Shown piece by piece: positions 47,088 through 58,244 of a stretch of 64,000 nucleotides of DNA. The notes beneath the pieces were generated by a model that made no database searches, was not told the DNA's origin, and saw only the letters and a list, made by a program, of their open reading frames with translations. How positions within the stretch are numbered: the stretch's first letter is position 1; each line of letters opens with the position of its first letter. Made by a program: the position numbers and the translations under genes. Source of the stretch: Daucus carota subsp. sativus (taxonomy: Eukaryota > Streptophyta > Magnoliopsida > Apiales > Apiaceae); NCBI RefSeq assembly GCF_001625215.2, contig NC_030385.2, positions 7,805,135 to 7,869,134 of the forward strand. The letters are read 5' to 3'.

Positions 47088-48572
47088 TTGATTAACAATT
47101 ACAGTAAAAATCAAGCAGGATCATTAGCAAGTAACACTAATCCTGGAAAGGTGAATTCAAGCGACTGTGAGAATGAGATTGAAGATGAAGCTGAAATAAT
47201 TAGTAACGAAATTAGTTAATTTAGAAATAAGTTGCAGCAGGTTTTGTTGGTCTAAAAAGGAAAGCTTGCTGACTTTTTGAGGTTTTTAAACGGAAACGGA
47301 ACTATTAGTGGTTTTCCTTTTCGCTTCTGGCCATTTAACCTATATTAATGACGAGGTTCAACTTTTTCATTTAAGAATTCACTTCTATCTGTGTCTTGTG
47401 TTCTGTTATTTAAAAATCTTGATCTAGTAATAAATTAACTGAGATTGGTTCGAAATCTTGTCTTAATGTTTTCAAATAATATTTTGAGTATGTGTAATAT
47501 ATATCCTTTGTTATTGGCTATAATTTTGTAATTTAATTTTTGTAATTCGTTCGTAGTTAGATATATAAGATTTTATATTGTTAATTGTGTTGTAATTTTT
47601 TTGTATCATTTGTTTTAAATTATGATGTTCTTTTTTAGAGATTATCATAGTTGATGTTTTTTTATTACATATGACGATTTTGTTTTGTCATTAATTAGTG
47701 ATTTTGTCTTTTTGATTATTTTGTTTGAGTGTTTGGCATAAATCTTTGTATTTGATTCCTTCTTTTTTTTCTTATTTATTTCTCCATTTTTATTTTATTT
47801 TTCATCGGATTTTGTGTCTTTTATCTGATTTTTCTCCAATCATTAAAAAAAATTGATCTTCATGACCATCGGTTCGTCGGTAAACTTTTCTGAACTAAAT
47901 TTTAATATAACAAAATTTTAGAAGAGCAGTATAATAAATTATGTTTTGGGATCAACATAATAATAAAATAATAAATGGTATATATGATTGGAAGGAGCTG
48001 AGCGGAGAAGTATGTAAACTTCTTGTAAGTACTATTATCAGCGTTTGACTCCTCATAAATAATTCACTTCGCGGATGTGTAATTCATCAGAAAATATAAC
48101 ATCATTATGTAAATATAAAATATTAAACAACTATTAAATAATTCTTATTAAAAATATGATATAAATATACATATATTTTTCTCAAAATAATCCTTATTTT
48201 GAAATAATAGGTATACAGAACATGTACTTGATGTCATTTGGTTGATTTGTATTACCCTTGTTGCTCTACTTTTGCGCTGTTGTCTGGAAACACATGTTAA
48301 TCCAGCGCCTCCAGCCAACACTCACATCACTTTGTCACTTGTTCTCCAACTTGCCTTTATTTATTTTATTATATTATTTTTACTTTTTATTTTCTGTCAT
48401 CTACATCTTTTTTATTAAGTGCCGATTTCAGCGTGATAAATATATACACAACTATTCTATATATTAATATTAATATTAATATTATACCATTAGCTATAAA
48501 TTATTTTGGATTGAAGTGTTTCCAAGTTTATAAAATATAAAAAGCTAATTTTAATTATAATTGTGTTTTTAG
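47088..48572. other. PP2C upstream spacer
   Basis: Presumed promoter of the PP2C gene, then AT-rich sequence with no gene that I can support. Near 48465 there is a short (ATTAAT)n-type microsatellite. Confidence 0.4.
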
Positions 48573-49115
48573 CAGTGTTCTAAAAATCGCCGAGTCAGCC
48601 GAGTACTCATTCCGAGTACTCGTTTTTAACCCTCCGATTCGAGTTCCGAGTAATCAGGTTGAAAACTGATTTATTAAAAAATCGGTCAAAGCTCGACTCC
48701 GAGTACTCGAAGTCAAATCCGAATTTGACTTCTCAATTTTTTTTATTATTTTATTTAAAAATTATTTCGAAAAAGACTACACGTGAATTTATATATGTTT
48801 TGGTCTTTTTTTTAAAGTATTGACATTAGTCAGAAAGTATTTGTGTTTTATCATTAAAACTTGTGAAGGATTATTGTGTCAAAAATTATCAAATAAGTAA
48901 ATTTTATTTGAACTTCATTATTTCAAGTGTGTTATTAAAATATCAATATTATTAGATAGTTTTATTATTAAACAGCATATAACTGTATATTTGAGAAAAG
49001 ATTAATTTTAAAAGAATACCCGATTACTTATCCGATAACTCATTCCGAGTATTCTCCCGAGTTCTGAGTACTCATTTTTTCGGAACCAAACCGAGTTTCG
49101 ATTTTTAGAACCTTG
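48573..49115. mobile_element. hAT-like MITE, 543 bp
   Basis: Ends CAGTGTTCTAAAAATCG and CGATTTTTAGAACCTTG form an inverted repeat. The 8-bp flanks GTTTTTAG (48565-48572) and GTTTTTAT (49116-49123) differ at one base. Inside, many CGAGTACTC words occur in both orientations near the two ends. The 8-bp duplication points to hAT. Non-coding. Confidence 0.85.
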
Positions 49116-49161
49116 GTTTTTATTACAAAGAAAACAGAATCATTCATGTTGCTTAAGAGTT

Positions 49162-49184
49162 TCTTTTTTTTTTTTTGAAGAGCA
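49162..49184. mobile_element. 23-bp retroposon stub
   Basis: A poly(T) run followed by GAAGAGCA lies between exact 16-bp copies of ATGTTGCTTAAGAGTT (49146-49161 and 49185-49200). The long duplication and the poly(T) indicate a minus-strand, almost completely 5'-truncated LINE-type insertion. Confidence 0.8.
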
Positions 49185-49342
49185 ATGTTGCTTAAGAGTT
49201 AATTTGTGTTTCAGATTTGAAATGTCGTAAACGGTGGGGGTGCTTTCTTGTTCTATTTTAATGCGTCGATATATTTATTTAATGATCCTAATATAAGAGA
49301 ATTGAAATCAAATTTATAGATTTGGCCGGAGATCATCGACAA

Positions 49343-49489
49343 CCAATAGCACTGTGCCACGTGTGCAGGAGGATAAAGCATTAAATTCCCCTGTGGAAGC
49401 AAACCACAAATTCTTTTAATTTTAGCAACATTTTTATAGATAATGTAGGAGTACCCTATCCAAACCAAGCGACAGTAGGATGCCACGTG
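49343..49489 (+). promoter_or_regulatory. psbR promoter: CCAAT and two G-boxes
   Basis: CACGTG G-boxes occur at 49358-49363 and 49484-49489, 257 and 131 bp upstream of the psbR ATG. The second is within a longer palindrome (TGCCACGTGGCA). A CCAAT lies at 49343-49347. G-boxes in photosynthesis promoters are bound by bZIP and bHLH light-signalling factors such as HY5 and PIFs, so light control is likely, by inference. Confidence 0.6.
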
Positions 49490-49619
49490 GCAACAGAACA
49501 GACAATGAAGAAATGGTTGGTTTCTATTGATCCTGAGCGCAGACAGGGGACTTAAAAATTTTGAGCTACTAGAGTTGTTTCAAACTATTTGTGAGAAACA
49601 AGTAAAGTGAAAGTAGAAA

Positions 49620-50839
49620 ATGGCAAGTATAGTGATGAACTCATTGAGTTTGAAGCCTTCTGGACTGAAAGTAGCAGCCCCTGCCAGAGGCCTTCCTTCA
49701 CTTGCTAGGCCCACTTCCTTCAAGGTTCAAGCCAGTGGTGTCAAGAAGATCAAAACTGATACCCCTTATGGTAATTTCCAAATCTTAGTCAAATTGATTC
49801 CGCTCACACCAATAATAATGGATCAATTGTATGCAAATAGATCGCTTAAAAAATCAGTCATTTGTTGTTCACGGTATTTGGGATAAAATTTGGGGAACGT
49901 AATATTACTCTGAATTCTGACTTGTTTCTCACAAGATAATATCTGTACACGTATCTTATTAGTATCCGTGATTCGTCTAGTAATTTAGGCGTCGGTTGGC
50001 TGAGTTTAAAATTAGTTTATAAGCCGGAAAATGTATGAAGTTTTTAATTTATAGACTAGTAAAATTTCCATTGACAAGCATGTAAAGTTTTTGAACATAT
50101 TTGGAGTTGGCTGTGTATCCATATATTGTGAAATTGAAGAGAATTACCCTCTCATGTATGGAAGATAGAGAAGTAATTTTATGTGTTAACTTATTTTACT
50201 CTGGTTTAGGAACTGGTGGCGGCATGAACTTGAGGGATGGTAAAGATGCATCCGGAAGGAAGCCAACGGTTAGCAATAATTACTAACTTTTATATGTTTG
50301 ATTGCACGCATACTGTACTAGATATTGTTTTATTATATGTTTTACTGCTCTCTTGCCTCGATAACAAGTGCTCATCTGAAAAATGAGTAGAGCTCCTCAT
50401 TTCTTATAAATCGTATTTAAAACTTGTCTAGGGCAAGGGTGTGTACCAGTATGTGGACAAATATGGTGCTAATGTTGATGGATACAGGTAATTACAAGTA
50501 GCGTAGGTAGAATAATCCAACATAGCAATGTTCTGTTATCGATATCATAATGTATGAAACGTGATGGAAGTACTGAATGCCTGTCTTGTGGTGATTCTCT
50601 TGCAGTCCCATCTATGACCGTAATGAATGGTCTGAAAGCGGTGATCGATATGCAGGAGGTAATATATGAATTTAATCATGTAGAGTAAGGAGATTAATTA
50701 ACATGCTTAAAAGGAAACCTGTAACAATTGGGTTAAAAATGCAGGCACAACTGGTTTGTTGATATGGGCCGTGACTCTTGCTGGTATTCTTGGAGGAGGA
50801 GCACTACTTGTTTACAGCACAAGTGCTTTGGCAAGTTAA
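49620..50839 (+). CDS. PSBR: Photosystem II 10 kDa polypeptide, chloroplast precursor
   Basis: Five exons (49620-49770, 50210-50268, 50432-50487, 50606-50658, 50745-50839) sum to 414 nt, 137 residues, close to the usual 140. Residues 1 to about 38 are a chloroplast transit peptide ([20 protein letters not shown], ending near SFKVQASG). The mature part has the family hallmarks [46 protein letters not shown] and one C-terminal membrane helix ([20 protein letters not shown]) ending STSALAS. PsbR is a thylakoid protein that helps attach PsbP and PsbQ of the oxygen-evolving complex. Two G-boxes upstream suggest light control. All splice phases agree; it appears intact. Confidence 0.97.
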
Positions 50840-51172
50840 GCTAGTAACATATAACTCCATCCTCTGTACGCGTAAATGTTACCTATTTCCACATATCAAC
50901 ATTAAGGACACAATATTCTTCTGTACTGCATCTTATTTGTCTTCTAATATATGTGCATTTCCTATATTCGTTTTATTGATGTTGTTATTCTAATTTGGCG
51001 ATATCTAATATACAGACTACAACTGCAGAACGTATTCCCAACTAAAATGAAATGAGGAGAAGATTAGTATCCAGTTCTGTACTACACCAAAATCAAGTAT
51101 ATATTTAGTATATAAATTAGATTTCATACCATCATTCTCCCGGAGGAAAGTTCGTAGCGAGTAGGTAGGTGC
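50840..51172. other. psbR 3' flank
   Basis: The psbR 3' UTR, followed from about 51010 by sequence duplicated near 52010 (see the F-box tandem copies). No other gene seen. Confidence 0.45.
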
Positions 51173-51960
51173 TCACATTAGGTTTTCGTAAGTTGTCAGG
51201 GAAAATAGTTCTCTAGAACTACCTAAGTAGCTCTTATTTGAAAGTTTTCTTAGAAAAATCAGGCTCCCCCTAAGACTATAAATTTTTGAATGTGAACCCC
51301 TTGCGTCACACTCTTTTAAGTCACCGGTCTTCAAACTGCCACTCCAGTACTTCACAAAACTCCGGCTGTGTTCTTGACTTCTTGGCTAAAAAAGTGAAAA
51401 GTAACTCGTCCTGCTTCCGGTGACCTCTAACTTCAATATGATAATTAAAGATCTTTCTAAGAATAGTGATGATACTGGTAGTATATTCTGTGCCCTGTAT
51501 TTGTCTCTCATATTTTATAATACATATATCAATTTTGCTCAGGCTGAAACATCAAGCACAGCTGAATTCCCTTTGTTATCTAATATACTGAATAGCCTTT
51601 TCGAGTGCTTCTCAAAATCAATTTTGGGGGAGGAATCACCTTAAACGTCTCCTTTCTATTATCAAACGCTAGTATCCGTCCTTTACAATCCTTTTTCACC
51701 GAAAATTTAGTCATCCAATGCAAAAAATCCATGAATGAACACAGATTTATCATCACGGGGAGTCGGTGACAATAATAGGCAATAATACTAGATACCTCTC
51801 TCCACGACGTTGTCCCCAAAGTGTGCACTATTGCACGGCAACTAGATGATGGCGTTTTGATTGAATAAACCATCTTGAAGGTCTTAGTTAAATTCTCAAA
51901 AAAGCCAAATCTGATTGCAGTCGAGTCTGAATCTAAATAACCTGTTTATCTGTTTGGCAA
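51173..51960 (-). pseudogene. Decayed copy of the neighbouring F-box gene
   Basis: The minus strand carries broken segments matching the intact F-box gene at 52949-54085: HTLGTTSWREVSSI, FLHWMTKFSVKKDCKGRILA, FDNRKETFKVIPPP, then near the C-terminus YWSGSLKTGDLKECD and KIYSLRGSL. The N-terminal F-box is missing, and frames are interrupted. The 3' flank (about 51010-51170) also matches the flank at 52010-52180, so the duplication was a tandem event of about 1 kb spacing at its 3' end. Confidence 0.8.
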
Positions 51961-52948
51961 AGGAGGCGGAATCCTAAACTGACTTTTAAGAGGTCCCTGA
52001 TGGTGCTAGTCTAATATGCAAAGAAAAACCGCAGAAAGCATTCCCAACAACAAAAAATGAAGAGAGTACAGTTGCAGTAAAGTTAGAATCCAGTTACATA
52101 CTATACCAAAATCAAGTTAATATATACATTCTACTCCAATAAATAAATCAGATATGATTCAATCATCATTCTTATACGAGAAAAGTCTATAGCTAGATGC
52201 TAGTGTTAGGTTGTCATAGGTAGTCACAGAAATAGTTTTCGAGAAATACCTAGTAGTTCTCACTTTGACAGATTTCGGAGGAGAAAAAACTGGAAGTATA
52301 CTCTTTCCGACGGACAATCAGAAGAAATTTATTAGGCTGTGTTCATTTTGGATGGAATAGAATGAAGGGAGAATGATATGAAATTTGTACTCAACTGAGA
52401 CAATCGGGAGTGATCGGAGAATGTGTCTATAAATTTCATTATTTTAATATTCTCATTCTAAACTATTTGAACTAGAAATCTAATCCACATATTTTAGAAG
52501 AAATACTCATTTCACTTCTTCGGCATGTTCCAATACAATTTTCATCATAAAAGTTTAGAATTACTCATATGTAATTAGTGTTTAATCAGTGTTGTCTCAT
52601 ATTTTCTTTTCTCCCCATAAAACTTCTTTATAAATCTTCATTCCATTCTCAACTCATTTCATTCTATCCGAGTTAACGAAACCTTAGCCTTCTAAACAGA
52701 AAGTTGCACACCAAAACATCTATACAAGTATTGGTTTAGTTGTTGAGATGTCCGCACAATGAGAGTGAAACGTATATCTGAGGTTGTTAAACATGACAAC
52801 ATCTATTATCCGACCTTCATAACAAGCACATGCACTCCAAAGGCCGGTGCATCTGGCACATTCAAAAGAAAGTGTTACTGATAATTGCAGACTTTACACA
52901 TTATATATAGAGGAAAACTGTAAAATATTTTCTACCTGGACATTCCAA
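51961..52948. other. Spacer between F-box copies
   Basis: The left part (about 52010-52270) repeats, with divergence, the flank at 51010-51250. A region near 52332-52690 holds TTCATTTTGGATGGAATAGAATGA at one end and TCATTCTATCC at the other, weak inverted words that could be an old MITE. No gene. Confidence 0.4.
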
Positions 52949-54085
52949 CTACGAAACTTCAACAGCACCAGGGATCGAAATCAGGGTCCCTTTAAGGCTA
53001 TAAACTCTTGGATGCGAACCCCAGACATCACCCCACTTATTCAAGTCCCCAGTCTTCATACTGTAACTCCAGTAACTCACAATACTTCCGCTATAATTTT
53101 TATTAACAAAGGAGAACAATATTTCATTGTGATTACAATGACCTACAACTTGAGTACTCACATTATAAATACTTCCAACAATAGTGATATCAATAGTATA
53201 TTCTTTGCACCAGAGTTGTGTCTCGTAATCCATAACCCTTATATCAATTGTGTTCCAGACCGAAAGATCAAGCATAGCCAGATTTCCATTGATATCTAGT
53301 ATTCTGAGTAGTCTTTCAATTTCAGAGTGTTTCTCATAATTGATTTCGGGGGAAGGAATCACCTTGAATGTCTCCTTACTCACATCAAACGCTAATATCC
53401 GTCCTTCACAATCCTGTATCCTCAACGGTTTAGTCATCCAGTGCAAAAATCCATGCACAAACACAGATTTCTCATCAGAGTCACAACAATACGCAGCTGG
53501 AACACCAGATACCTCTCTCCATGACGTTGTCCCCAGAGTATGCACTAGTGTACAATAAGCAGATAACCGCGTTTTGTATGAAGTGACCATCTTGAAGGTC
53601 TTCGTTGCACTATCAAAGCCTAATCCTATTGCAGAGTCTGAATCCTTACAATAGCACGTCTCTGTGGGCAACGGAGGCAGAATCGTGAACTGACTTCTAA
53701 GAGGATTCGACACCACAATGTTGTCAGAGAAGTTTCGTGTGAAGTACATCAAGCCATTGCAAGAACCAAATGCACAGCCAGGCTCAAACATCGCCATAGG
53801 AACTTTTGCAGCATCGATCACCATAGCTTCTTCAGTGTCACTGTCGCGTAATGCAGTGGTAGCTGGCCAGTCTAAGGCTCCCAACAGCAGTGTTTTTTGC
53901 TGGACCTCACCGAAATCATGGTGCATGTGGGTGAAAAGCGGATCATCAATAATGTTGCACCAATATTTCGAAACACGTCTGAATTTCAAAAGTGTTTTCA
54001 CAGGTAACCTGATGAAAATATTGATCATTAAATCAACAGAAAATTCATCCAGAATTGATTTGTTTGCTCTCTCTTTTTTCCCCAT
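52949..54085 (-). CDS. F-box and associated interaction domain protein
   Basis: A single intact exon of 378 residues. The N-terminal F-box (about 10-55) contains LDEFSVDLMINIFIRLPVKT and FRRVSKYWCNIIDDPLFTH, followed by an F-box-associated (FBA) domain: GSCNGLMYFTRNFSDNIVVS, LGFDSATKTFKMVTSYK, FVHGFLHWMTKPLRI, ILAFDVSKETFKVIP. The F-box would bind SKP1/ASK in an SCF ligase and the FBA domain the target. This family is large, fast evolving and often duplicated in tandem, as seen here with the broken copy at 51173-51960. The target is unknown. The ATG at 54085 is the first in frame after the promoter region and leads directly into the F-box. Confidence 0.92.
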   Translation of the reverse strand: MGKKERANKSILDEFSVDLMINIFIRLPVKTLLKFRRVSKYWCNIIDDPLFTHMHHDFGEVQQKTLLLGALDWPATTALRDSDTEEAMVIDAAKVPMAMFEPGCAFGSCNGLMYFTRNFSDNIVVSNPLRSQFTILPPLPTETCYCKDSDSAIGLGFDSATKTFKMVTSYKTRLSAYCTLVHTLGTTSWREVSGVPAAYCCDSDEKSVFVHGFLHWMTKPLRIQDCEGRILAFDVSKETFKVIPSPEINYEKHSEIERLLRILDINGNLAMLDLSVWNTIDIRVMDYETQLWCKEYTIDITIVGSIYNVSTQVVGHCNHNEILFSFVNKNYSGSIVSYWSYSMKTGDLNKWGDVWGSHPRVYSLKGTLISIPGAVEVS

Positions 54086-54380
54086 AAAAGCCTAAACTTG
54101 AATATATTTTTCTACGATCTCAAAGATGAGGAGAAAACAAAAGGGAGACGAGGTGTATATATTGTGATATGATGGTATACCTGGTAGGCGGCAGCAAGAA
54201 GAGAATAGGGTTTGTGAGTGTATCATGTAGCTGTGAATGGACTCGGACGTATTTTCTAATGTTTATCGGTTCAAAATATAAATTAATAGAATTGTAGGGA
54301 TAATTAAATACGAGATAGTGTTAATTTTTAAAAAAAATTATTTAATTGTGTAAGTGCAGGAATTTTTTTTTTTGCCAGTA
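54086..54380. other. Upstream region of the F-box gene
   Basis: Presumed promoter and 5' UTR of the F-box/FBA gene; AT-rich, no repeats or genes recognised. Confidence 0.4.
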
Positions 54381-54836
54381 GGGGTCGTTTGGTTCGAGAA
54401 GTGGTATCGGTTTGGAATGAGGAATCGGGTTAAGCTGGTATGGGTTTGAGGTATCATATTTAATATCATGTGTTTGGTTGAGTGCTGGAATCAATATATA
54501 CAATTTTTATAAAAAAATAAGTTATTAATATATATTAATTAAAAATATTAATAAAATATTATTGTCATATATTTTTGCTTCATTGATTTAATTTTGTATC
54601 AAACAGTAATATTTCATTACTCAAAGAGAGACAAAAAAAATAAAAAATGAATATAGATCATACCTCCATCTCATACCCACCTCCCTACTTGGGTATCAAA
54701 AACCTATACCTCGGGGGTTTAAGGTATGGGTTTCAAATTTTGTTTTTCTCAACCAAACACCAGGTATGGGTTTGGAATGGACAAACCCCATACCTGATTC
54801 CACAAACCCACGAACCAAACGACCCCTTAAAGTAGT
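54381..54836. mobile_element. MITE with GGGGTCGTTTGGTTCG ends
   Basis: The ends GGGGTCGTTTGGTTCG and CGAACCAAACGACCCC are perfect inverted repeats, and GGTATGGGTTT words occur in inverted arrangement further in. About 456 bp, non-coding. Flanks GTA and TTA do not give a clean duplication. Such ends are found on hAT- and Harbinger-type MITEs; class uncertain. It directly adjoins the 3' end of the LINE remnant. Confidence 0.85.
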
Positions 54837-54859
54837 TTCATTCATCAAAGTAGATCCTT

Positions 54860-56007
54860 CAAGATTACATTACATCAACGAGAGCAGAGTGGGCATTATC
54901 CCCTCGCCAAACACGATCAGCTGGAAAACAACTATATCTCGCCAAATAGTGAGCTACGTTGTTCGCGGATCGTCTAACAAACTTTAAAGATACTATGCGA
55001 TCTTTTGTCTCAACCAATAACTCTCTGCATTCCTGTACTAACCTGCCAAGATACGAGAGCTTAACTGCTGAGCTTCGAATAGCTTGAACTGCAATCAAGC
55101 TATCAGTTTCAATTTCTACCTTGATCCCAGGCCTCCGTTTAACCCAGCTTAATGCTTCCCTTATACCCATAATCTCTGCCATTTCAGGAGAGGCATTACT
55201 CAGCAAACACCGAGATGAAGCCTCGACCAAAGCACCAGTATGATCATGAGCAACCAATGCAAAACTATAACAGCAAGATGTTTCAAAGATTGCAGCATCC
55301 GTATTGATCTTAATTGTGTCTACGTTAGGAGTCCTCCATCGCTCAACGCCATCATCTTGAGTCATGTACCCCAAGGATGAGTCAAAAAACTTGTCTTGAG
55401 CGTTAATCCAGTGATTAAGAGTCGATTTGGCCATCACTACAACCTCAGTTACATCCATACTGTGTTAGTTCCACACCACTTCGTTTCTCGCCTTCCATAA
55501 ACTTCAACACAACATTAGCACCATTGCACCATCAGCCTTATTACAACTATCAAGCACCTTTGCTAACCAATCTTTGAACATTGCGATGTCGTTTATCTCT
55601 AGTGCTACTCCTATGCTTTGCCAGCATGCACGTGCAAATGAGCAGTCCACCATTATATGCCTTGTGGTCTCAGCCTCAGAATTGCAGATGGGGCACACGA
55701 TGTTTACATGAACTCTTTTCATCTGCAAATGATCTTTTGTCGGTAAACATTCTGATGCAGCCCTCCACACCAAGTTTTTAATATTGGGTGGGATTTTTAG
55801 ATTCCATATTCGCTTCCAGAAACCTGAACTATCACTCGAATGAGCATTATACTTCTTCTCCTCTATCATTGCATATGCGCTCTTAACAGAATACTGTCCC
55901 ATCTTATCCTTTTTCCAGTACCAGGAGTCAGACTCGCCTTGTTGGATAGGGATTGACATAATCAACATATAATCTCGATCTTCAAACATATCTGCGAGCA
56001 AGTCCAT
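54860..56007 (-). pseudogene. LINE remnant: zinc-finger and RNase H region
   Basis: One reading frame on the minus strand, broken by two stops (TGA at 55504-55506 and TAA at 55465-55467), carries the end of a plant LINE-type ORF2. It has the reverse-transcriptase-associated zinc region (WRAASECLPTKDHLQ, CPICNSEAETTRHIMVDC) followed by an RNase H-like domain (INTDAAIFE, SPEMAEIMGIREALSWV, EIETDSLIAVQAI, NVAHYLARY). The reverse transcriptase itself is missing, so the copy is 5'-truncated, as is usual for LINEs. It cannot mobilise itself. Confidence 0.88.
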
Positions 56008-56756
56008 ATATTTATTGAAATATATATATGGTCGAAACTATTAAATTAAGATTTCAGTTTTTTTTAAGTACAAGTAAATTAAAAAAGATATATATGACTT
56101 CCATGATAGTGTCTGTGGTCTGATTTTCTACAAATAGCAAAACCAATCAAATTTGAAAGTTTAAACTGCAGGAAATCCCAAAACCAATGCTCCAGTGTCT
56201 TTGGTGTGTGCAAATTTTGGCCGGGTATATACTAATCCTCTAACAGACCTACTAAAAGCCACAAGAAGAAACAACATAATGGTCAGGTATTAGTAAATTG
56301 TGAGCATAGTAAAGGTTAAGACTCAAGATTTCTGTTACTACAATAAGTTACACATATGAATTACTACATTGTAAGATGAACAACTCTCTTTAAACTAAAC
56401 AAATTAAGTAAAACCAGTAAACTGAGTGTTATAAGTTTACCAGAAAGTACATGATATGATTCCGTATATATACACCATAGTATTAAGGGTTTAGATTTTT
56501 TATCTGAAGTGCTAAAACTCATCAAAGACTACCAGACCAGCTTGGATGATAGAAGCATTTTCGATGAGCCAGAAGGCAGACGTGTGCTCTTGATTGGTTC
56601 AGGTTTTTTAGTTTCTGCACTTTAAAAACTGCTCGCTAATTCACTGTAATTAATGAAACAGGGACCTTCCCAGATATGAGTTTAGAGAAGTGGTGGAACC
56701 AGAGTTAAACTTGAGGGAGGGCAAACTTATACTGTAATTTTTTTTAGTGAAAATCT
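56008..56756. other. AT-rich spacer
   Basis: No gene, repeat or RNA that I can support. Confidence 0.4.
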
Positions 56757-56946
56757 TGTTAGGAGTTGTCCTACATCGGTTGTGGGAGGGACATAAAGCT
56801 AGAATATAAGCAGCAAGAACAACTCCAATTAGTACGAGGCCTTTTGGGTGGTGCCCAAAAACAAAACCGTGCGGGTTAGGCCCAAAGCGGACAATATCGT
56901 ATTTTTGTGGAGTTAGGCTCGCTTAGCTGGCCAAACAAATCTAACG
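56757..56946. repeat. Short LTR-like (TRIM-type) repeat
   Basis: Contains a run of words I recognise from short terminal-repeat elements of eudicots: CCTACATCGGTTGTGGGAG, TATAAGCAGCAAG, TACGAGGCCTTTTGGG and AAAGCGGACAATATCGTA, in this order. The boundaries (TGTTAGG ... CTAACG) are approximate, and I found no duplication or second copy. The likely origin is a solo LTR of a TRIM-like element, by inference. Confidence 0.45.
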
Positions 56947-58055
56947 TGCAAATAAGCAGGAAATACTGAAATAGCATTGTTGTTTTAGTGAATCAATTAT
57001 AAATAACTAGCACTTTTCTTATCATTCTTACGTTTGTTTTCACCTGTCACTATGAAATATGCTACCCAGACATACCATGCGCTGGTACTGCCTCCGCCTC
57101 CGCCTCCGGCCACTGATTTAGAGAGGAGAAAAATACAAGGAGAAATAGTAGTATAGTAGACCTCTGTCCTGATTATCAAGCGACCTTTGTACTTATTATC
57201 ATCCATTTCAATTCATGTCTTTAGTGTTGTTTCCTCACTTTCAACTTGAGGACAAAGTGATTGGTGTAAGGTGGCACACCACCAAGATTCCATATAAATC
57301 TCTTACTTTGGCTTTACTAGGGGACACTAGTAGCAAGTAGGGACCCCGTGATTTCGATTTTAATGAGAATTCTCAAAGCAATTTTGCTCTTCGGAAATGA
57401 TGAGTAAATATTAAATAAAACTTACCAATCCAGTTACTAGTATTTTTTATTTTCAGAAAAAAAAATAACACAACCTTTAGTAACCGGAATGTGTTCTTGG
57501 TTGCCACCAGTTATAGCAATTTGGGAGCTGACTAACAAGATCAAAGCAGAGGAAACTACAGGCAATGAATTAAAGATCAATGGAAAGTCTCCATTCATTA
57601 CGGAACAGAAGAAATGTGAATCGACTATTTCAAATACAAGAATGGCGGGAAAATGAAGGGCTGGATTTGGGGACAGGCTCACAGGCCACCAGAGATATGA
57701 TCACATGGAAAATCAAAATCACAAGGAGAATATATTTAGTAGCAGCTCCAGGACAAAATTATATATAGAGGAGCTAGAATGAGTTGTTCTTTTTAGGGCA
57801 ATAAAAAAACAGACAAAGAAAACCTGTTGGCTGCTCCAATTCTGTCAAGGCCGCGCCAAATTGCGTAGGCCCTGTGAACTGTGAAGAGGCGTCGGCCATC
57901 CTAAGTATTATAATCTGGATATCATTATTTTCAATTCCAGTAGCCTAGTGCTACGAAGTATAAACAATAACTATAGAAAACTAACCTAAACTCTAGGACC
58001 GACTTTCACATTCAATTCTGGATGCCTAAGTTCTCATATACAAAAAATTTACAAT
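56947..58055. other. Spacer
   Basis: No supported gene. A (CCTCCG)n-like run lies near 57096-57111. The open frames here are short and lack family features. Confidence 0.4.
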
Positions 58056-58244
58056 GCGGATTGATGATAATTGACGACGACTAGGCAAGTTATTAGACAA
58101 AGTCGATGACGCATCTGTGCGGATTAATGATGCTTGATGACGACTAAGCAAGTTACTAGACAAAATTGATCACACATCTCTGCGGATTAATGATGCTTGA
58201 TGACGACCAAGCAAGTTACTGGACAAAATCGATCAGACATCTCT
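58056..58244. repeat. Three-copy 63-bp tandem repeat
   Basis: Units start at 58056, 58119 and 58182, each with GCGGATTRATGAT, TTGATGACGAC (or TTGACGACGAC), AAGCAAGTTACT-like and GACAAA words. They differ by a few substitutions; units 2 and 3 are the closest pair. No coding frame is conserved that I can judge. Confidence 0.9.
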
